Source of the DNA: Bacteroidota bacterium | GTDB lineage: Bacteria > Bacteroidota > Bacteroidia > Chitinophagales > UBA8649 | Direction: 5' to 3' | Length of the DNA stretch: 8,109 nt | Assembly (NCBI GenBank): GCA_003447535.1 | Contig: DLYY01000104.1 | Span: 1-8,109 of the forward strand | Shown here: piece after piece, positions 5,521 to 8,109 of the stretch | How positions within the stretch are numbered: position 1 is the first letter of the stretch | Layout of the letters: each line of letters begins with the position of its first letter | Notes under the pieces: model-generated | Told to the model about the DNA's origin: nothing | The model's input: only the letters and a program-made list of their open reading frames with translations | The model's database searches: none | Translations under genes and position numbers: made by a program

Positions 5521-6768
5521 TTATGAAGTTCGATTGAAGTGATTAATAAACAATCCACTTCGAAGTTTGGGTTCAAACCATGTTGATTTCGGAGGCATTA
5601 CTTGCCCACTATCTGCCACGTCAAATAATTCTCTCATACTCACTGGATGAATGGAGAAAGCAAGGGCCCATTGCCCACTCTGTATCTTCTCCTCTAAGCC
5701 ATTCATTCCACGGATTCCTCCGACAAAGTTAATTCTTGGATCGGTTCGTTGATCTTTAATTCCTAGGAGTGGATCTAGTACGAGGTCTGATAACACTTGA
5801 ATATCCAAGCTTTGGATGCCCTGGCCGACTTGGCCTTTGTCTTTGAGCTCAAGCTTAAACCATTCATCGCCGAGCAACATGCCATAGGTGTACTTTTCAA
5901 TGGGTTTGTACTCTTCTTCTGATGGAGTAACGTCAAAATGCTCAGCAATGGCACTTAAAAATTCCTTGGGATTGTATCCATTAAGATCTTTTATCACTCG
6001 ATTGTAATCCCAAATGTCAAGCTCTTCTTCATCGAATAACACGGATAAAAAGGAGTCGTACGATTCTTTGTTATCTCCAGTTTCTTGTCGCATTCTTAGC
6101 CCAACTCTTGCGCTTGCTGCCGATCGATGATGCCCGTCAGCTATATAGGTTTGTGAAACATACTTGAAAAACAACCCAGTGATGGCCTCAATCGTCTGGT
6201 CGTCATCAATTGTCCAACCCTCATGCAGTACGTCATCTTCAGAAGTAAAGGAAAAGTCTGATTTATGCGTTGCGCACCATGATTTTTTTATGGCAGCGAG
6301 TTCAGCCATATGGTGATGCGCTAGGAATACCGGCCCTGGATGGGCTCCTATGGTATACATATGGTGAATTCTATCCTCTTCTTTGGCAGGCCGGGTGAAT
6401 TCATGCTTTTTTATTCGATCATTCATATAGTCCTCTACTGAACTCAAGCATACTAGACCATATTGATCATTATCCTTCATTTTTTGCCTATAGATGTAGT
6501 AAGATTCCTCTTGATCATATTGAAGCCAACCCTCGCGGATAAACTCTTCCAATGCGTTTTTTGCTGCAGCATACGCCGCTTCTTTTATAGAAGCCTTTGC
6601 GGGTTCTAGGTTGATTTCGGGCTTAATAATGCGGTAAAAGCTCTTTTCATTGCCTTGAGCCTCATGTCTTGCTTCTTGGGATGATAGCACATCATAGGGC
6701 CGAGAAGCAATCTTAGATTCTAATCCGGATTTAGGACGTAGTGCGGCGAATGGACGTATGGTTATCAT
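5521..6768 (-). CDS. DUF1015 family protein, neighbour of serC
   Basis: Full-length (415 aa) cytosolic DUF1015 protein. Conserved parts visible: IRPFAALRP (4-12), SRPYDVLS (22-29), NEKSFYRIIKPE (40-51), the Arg/Lys-rich KKHEFTRPAKEEDR (120-133), GPVFLAHH (145-152), YIADGHHRSAASARV (208-222), SFLSVLFDEEELDIWDYNRVI (239-259), DPRINFVGG (343-351) and the end motif MPPKSTWFEPKLRSGLF (391-407). The ADGHHR-x-AA element is like the G-x-HR nucleotide-binding element of the ParB/sulfiredoxin fold used by free serine kinases. Family members often sit with serC/serA in Bacteroidota, so a serine- or phosphoserine-related role is a reasonable inference but not proved. The ATG at 6768 lacks a Shine-Dalgarno and lies 48 nt after the serC stop; prsW follows after 10 nt, so serC, this gene, prsW and the TIGR02757 gene form a likely operon. 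Confidence 0.95.
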   Translation of the reverse strand: MITIRPFAALRPKSGLESKIASRPYDVLSSQEARHEAQGNEKSFYRIIKPEINLEPAKASIKEAAYAAAKNALEEFIREGWLQYDQEESYYIYRQKMKDNDQYGLVCLSSVEDYMNDRIKKHEFTRPAKEEDRIHHMYTIGAHPGPVFLAHHHMAELAAIKKSWCATHKSDFSFTSEDDVLHEGWTIDDDQTIEAITGLFFKYVSQTYIADGHHRSAASARVGLRMRQETGDNKESYDSFLSVLFDEEELDIWDYNRVIKDLNGYNPKEFLSAIAEHFDVTPSEEEYKPIEKYTYGMLLGDEWFKLELKDKGQVGQGIQSLDIQVLSDLVLDPLLGIKDQRTDPRINFVGGIRGMNGLEEKIQSGQWALAFSIHPVSMRELFDVADSGQVMPPKSTWFEPKLRSGLFINHFNRTS

Positions 6769-6816
6769 AGGATGTATTGGTGGTTATAGTGATTCAATCG
6801 GATATTCAGTAGCAAG

Positions 6817-7872
6817 CTATACTTTTTGATCAAAATCTCGAATAAATTGGCAAAGCTGTTCTACTTCATCTTGTGTGTGCGCATTATAAATGGATGCTCT
6901 TAGCCCCCCTCGACTGCGATGACCTTGAAGTCCAAGAATATCTGCTTGGAGGGCCGCCTGTAAAAATTGTTCTTCGATAGTTTCCTCGTTGGCTTCAAAA
7001 ACAACATTATGATGCGAACGATGGTCGGATTTAATAGGAAGGGAGAAGTGATGGCAATCCTCCAGGGTAGTGTACAACATGTTTGACTTTATCATTCGTT
7101 CTTGCTCAAAATGTGTAATGCCACCTGAAGCTTGCATCCATCGCAGTGTTAATAAACAGGAGTAGACGGCAAACACAGGCGGAGTGTTCCACATAGATTG
7201 TTTTGCGATCAGGTTGTTGTAATTCATCAGTGACGGTACGTTCTTTTGTTTTATAATGGCCTCTCGGCGCACGATAACAATACCGCCACCCGCTGAACCA
7301 AGATTTTTTTGAAAGCCTGCGAATACGATATTATATAGAGACCAATCAATAGGTCTGCTGCCAATTTCCGAAGACATATCAGCGACTAATGGGCAGTTGA
7401 ACCTTGGTATGGTATGAAACTGGGTTCCATGGATGGTATTATTTGTGCATATGTGTATGTAGTCGTAGTCTTGCTCAAGACGTGGGGTTGGGGGTAGCTC
7501 GTTAAAGTGATTGGGCTGCGAAGATGCGATGGCTTCTCCTTGGCACCATTTTTCAATTTCGATTAAGGCTAGCGCCGACCACCTGCCTGAGTTGATGACG
7601 CCTACGTTTCCTTGATTATGGAAGCATAAGTTCATAGGAATAGCAGAAAATTGCAAAGTAGCTCCGCCATGCGTGAATAAAATGTCAAACGCATCTGGAA
7701 CATTGAATAGCGATCGAAACAACTGTTCTGCTTCTGTGAATAGACCTACAACATCTTTAGACCGATGCGATATCTCCAAAAACGGATGCCTAGTGTCGTC
7801 GCTTAGGTTTTCTTGTAATTCCTTGGACACCGCTGGGGCTAGTTTCGAAGGGCCTGAATAAAAATTGAGCAT
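6817..7872 (-). CDS. serC: Phosphoserine aminotransferase (3-phosphoserine/phosphohydroxythreonine transaminase)
   Basis: PLP-dependent class V aminotransferase (EC 2.6.1.52) converting 3-phosphohydroxypyruvate and glutamate into phosphoserine, the second step of serine synthesis; it can also act in the pyridoxal phosphate pathway. The 351-residue protein is full length. Visible motifs: FYSGPSKLAP (4-13), ISHRSKDV (34-41, His36/Arg37 for substrate phosphate), HGGATLQFSAIPMNL (68-82), the Trp98 region GRWSALAL, TNNTIHGTQF (143-152), ADMSSEIGSRPIDW (164-177, Asp165 contacts the PLP ring), AGFQKNLGSAGG (185-196, Lys189 forms the Schiff base), MWNTPPVFAVY (227-237) and GHRSRGGLRASIYN (317-330, His318/Arg319). 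The more common AGAQKN is AGFQKN here. Start ATG at 7872 follows an A-rich leader without a Shine-Dalgarno. It is the first gene of the probable serC-DUF1015-prsW-TIGR02757 transcript. No serA lies in the window. Confidence 0.96.
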   Translation of the reverse strand: MLNFYSGPSKLAPAVSKELQENLSDDTRHPFLEISHRSKDVVGLFTEAEQLFRSLFNVPDAFDILFTHGGATLQFSAIPMNLCFHNQGNVGVINSGRWSALALIEIEKWCQGEAIASSQPNHFNELPPTPRLEQDYDYIHICTNNTIHGTQFHTIPRFNCPLVADMSSEIGSRPIDWSLYNIVFAGFQKNLGSAGGGIVIVRREAIIKQKNVPSLMNYNNLIAKQSMWNTPPVFAVYSCLLTLRWMQASGGITHFEQERMIKSNMLYTTLEDCHHFSLPIKSDHRSHHNVVFEANEETIEEQFLQAALQADILGLQGHRSRGGLRASIYNAHTQDEVEQLCQFIRDFDQKV

Positions 7873-8064
7873 TTTTTTTAATTATTGGAACAATGTATAA
7901 TTATTTATCGTACATTCGCATTCCCTTAAGAGGGATAGTTCTAAACAAACGTGTATTTCTGCGGCTTCCATTCGGCTTAAAAATAAGCGAGAATAATCAG
8001 CCTTAAACCATGTAGAAAGCTATCGCCCATAGCCAGTTTATCTGGCAAAGATTGCGAGGCAGAG
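7873..8064. other. Non-coding region upstream of serC
   Basis: About 190 bases with no convincing gene. The part nearest serC (7873-7915) is AT-rich. It holds four short perfect inverted repeats: TCCCT/AGGGA (7922-7935), GCTTA/TAAGC (7975-7988), GCTAT/ATAGC (8019-8033) and GCCAG/CTGGC (8032-8046), plus a CGGCTT direct repeat at 7962 and 7973. A 37-codon plus-strand frame (7893-8006) exists, but nothing supports it as a gene. If transcription of serC starts near 8040, this stretch would be its 5' leader. Confidence 0.6.
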
Positions 8065-8076
8065 AAAAAAAACAAA
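8046..8076 (-). promoter_or_regulatory. Candidate Bacteroidota-type promoter for the serC operon
   Basis: On the minus strand, TTTG (8076-8073) is followed after exactly 19 nt by AATCTTTG (8053-8046). This fits the Bacteroidota promoter pattern TTTG-N19-TAnnTTTG with one mismatch (A for the first T). Transcription would start near 8040 and give a leader of about 165 nt before the serC ATG. The -33 element falls inside the poly-A/poly-T run at the window edge, where any T-rich tract would supply a TTTG, so the match carries limited weight. Confidence 0.35.
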
Positions 8077-8109
8077 AAAAAAAAACCAAAAAAAAAAACC
8101 AAAAAAAAA
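8065..8109. repeat. A-rich low-complexity end of the window
   Basis: Runs of A (8, 12, 11 and 9 bases) are separated by single C or CC: A8-C-A12-CC-A11-CC-A9. It abuts the window end. It may be a genuine homopolymer region that stopped assembly, or a sequencing/assembly artefact at a contig terminus. No gene can be read in it. Confidence 0.9.

Noticed and set aside
5511..5576. Upstream extension of the PrsW frame (MNPNFEVDCL...).
   Set aside because: It overlaps the end of DUF1015, while the ATG at 5510 leads straight into the first membrane helix.
7893..8006. A 37-codon plus-strand reading frame (MYNYLSYIRIP...) divergent from serC.
   Set aside because: Too short, no ribosome site at proper spacing, no recognisable family, and it lies in the likely serC leader; best treated as chance.

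Overview
The window looks like one end of a contig from a Bacteroidota genome, Flavobacteriia-like or a close relative; I cannot fix the order. Support comes from the FtsZ tail that ends in a ...YLNNNID-type peptide, the protein families present (TIGR02757, DUF4197 lipoprotein, DUF1015 beside SerC, FAH beside a flavin reductase), start codons without Shine-Dalgarno sequences, and promoter candidates of the Bacteroidota TTTG / TAnnTTTG type. Base composition is moderately AT-rich throughout. There is no rRNA, tRNA, CRISPR array, insertion sequence, phage gene or toxin-antitoxin pair that I can recognise.

Layout. (1) Bases 1-781, plus strand: the 3' part of ftsZ, cut by the window edge. (2) Bases 778-3285, minus strand: a small helical hypothetical protein, then fumarylacetoacetase (FAH), then a flavin reductase-like flavoprotein. 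FAH and the flavin reductase are 13 nt apart and look co-transcribed; the pair belongs to the tyrosine/homogentisate breakdown context. (3) Bases 3315-4034, plus strand: a lone DUF4197 lipoprotein. (4) Bases 4031-7872, minus strand: serC, a DUF1015 protein, a PrsW-type intramembrane protease and a TIGR02757 protein. The last three are very tightly packed (10 nt gap, then 14 nt overlap) and are probably one transcript led by serC. (5) Bases 7873-8064: about 190 nt of non-coding sequence upstream of serC with a promoter candidate and several short inverted repeats. (6) Bases 8065-8109: an A-rich low-complexity run interrupted only by C or CC, which is the contig end and may be an artefact.

How it works together. 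The visible chemistry is primary metabolism: SerC makes phosphoserine, FAH finishes tyrosine catabolism to fumarate and acetoacetate, and FtsZ drives division. The unexplained parts are DUF1015 (an ADGHHR motif like that of ParB/sulfiredoxin-fold enzymes, next to serC with no serA), TIGR02757 (its C-terminal half looks like a helix-hairpin-helix DNA glycosylase core) and PrsW with no obvious substrate nearby. Both convergent gene pairs share their stop codons, leaving no room for an intergenic terminator. I see no clear new multi-gene system; the best leads are the possible functions of DUF1015 and TIGR02757.
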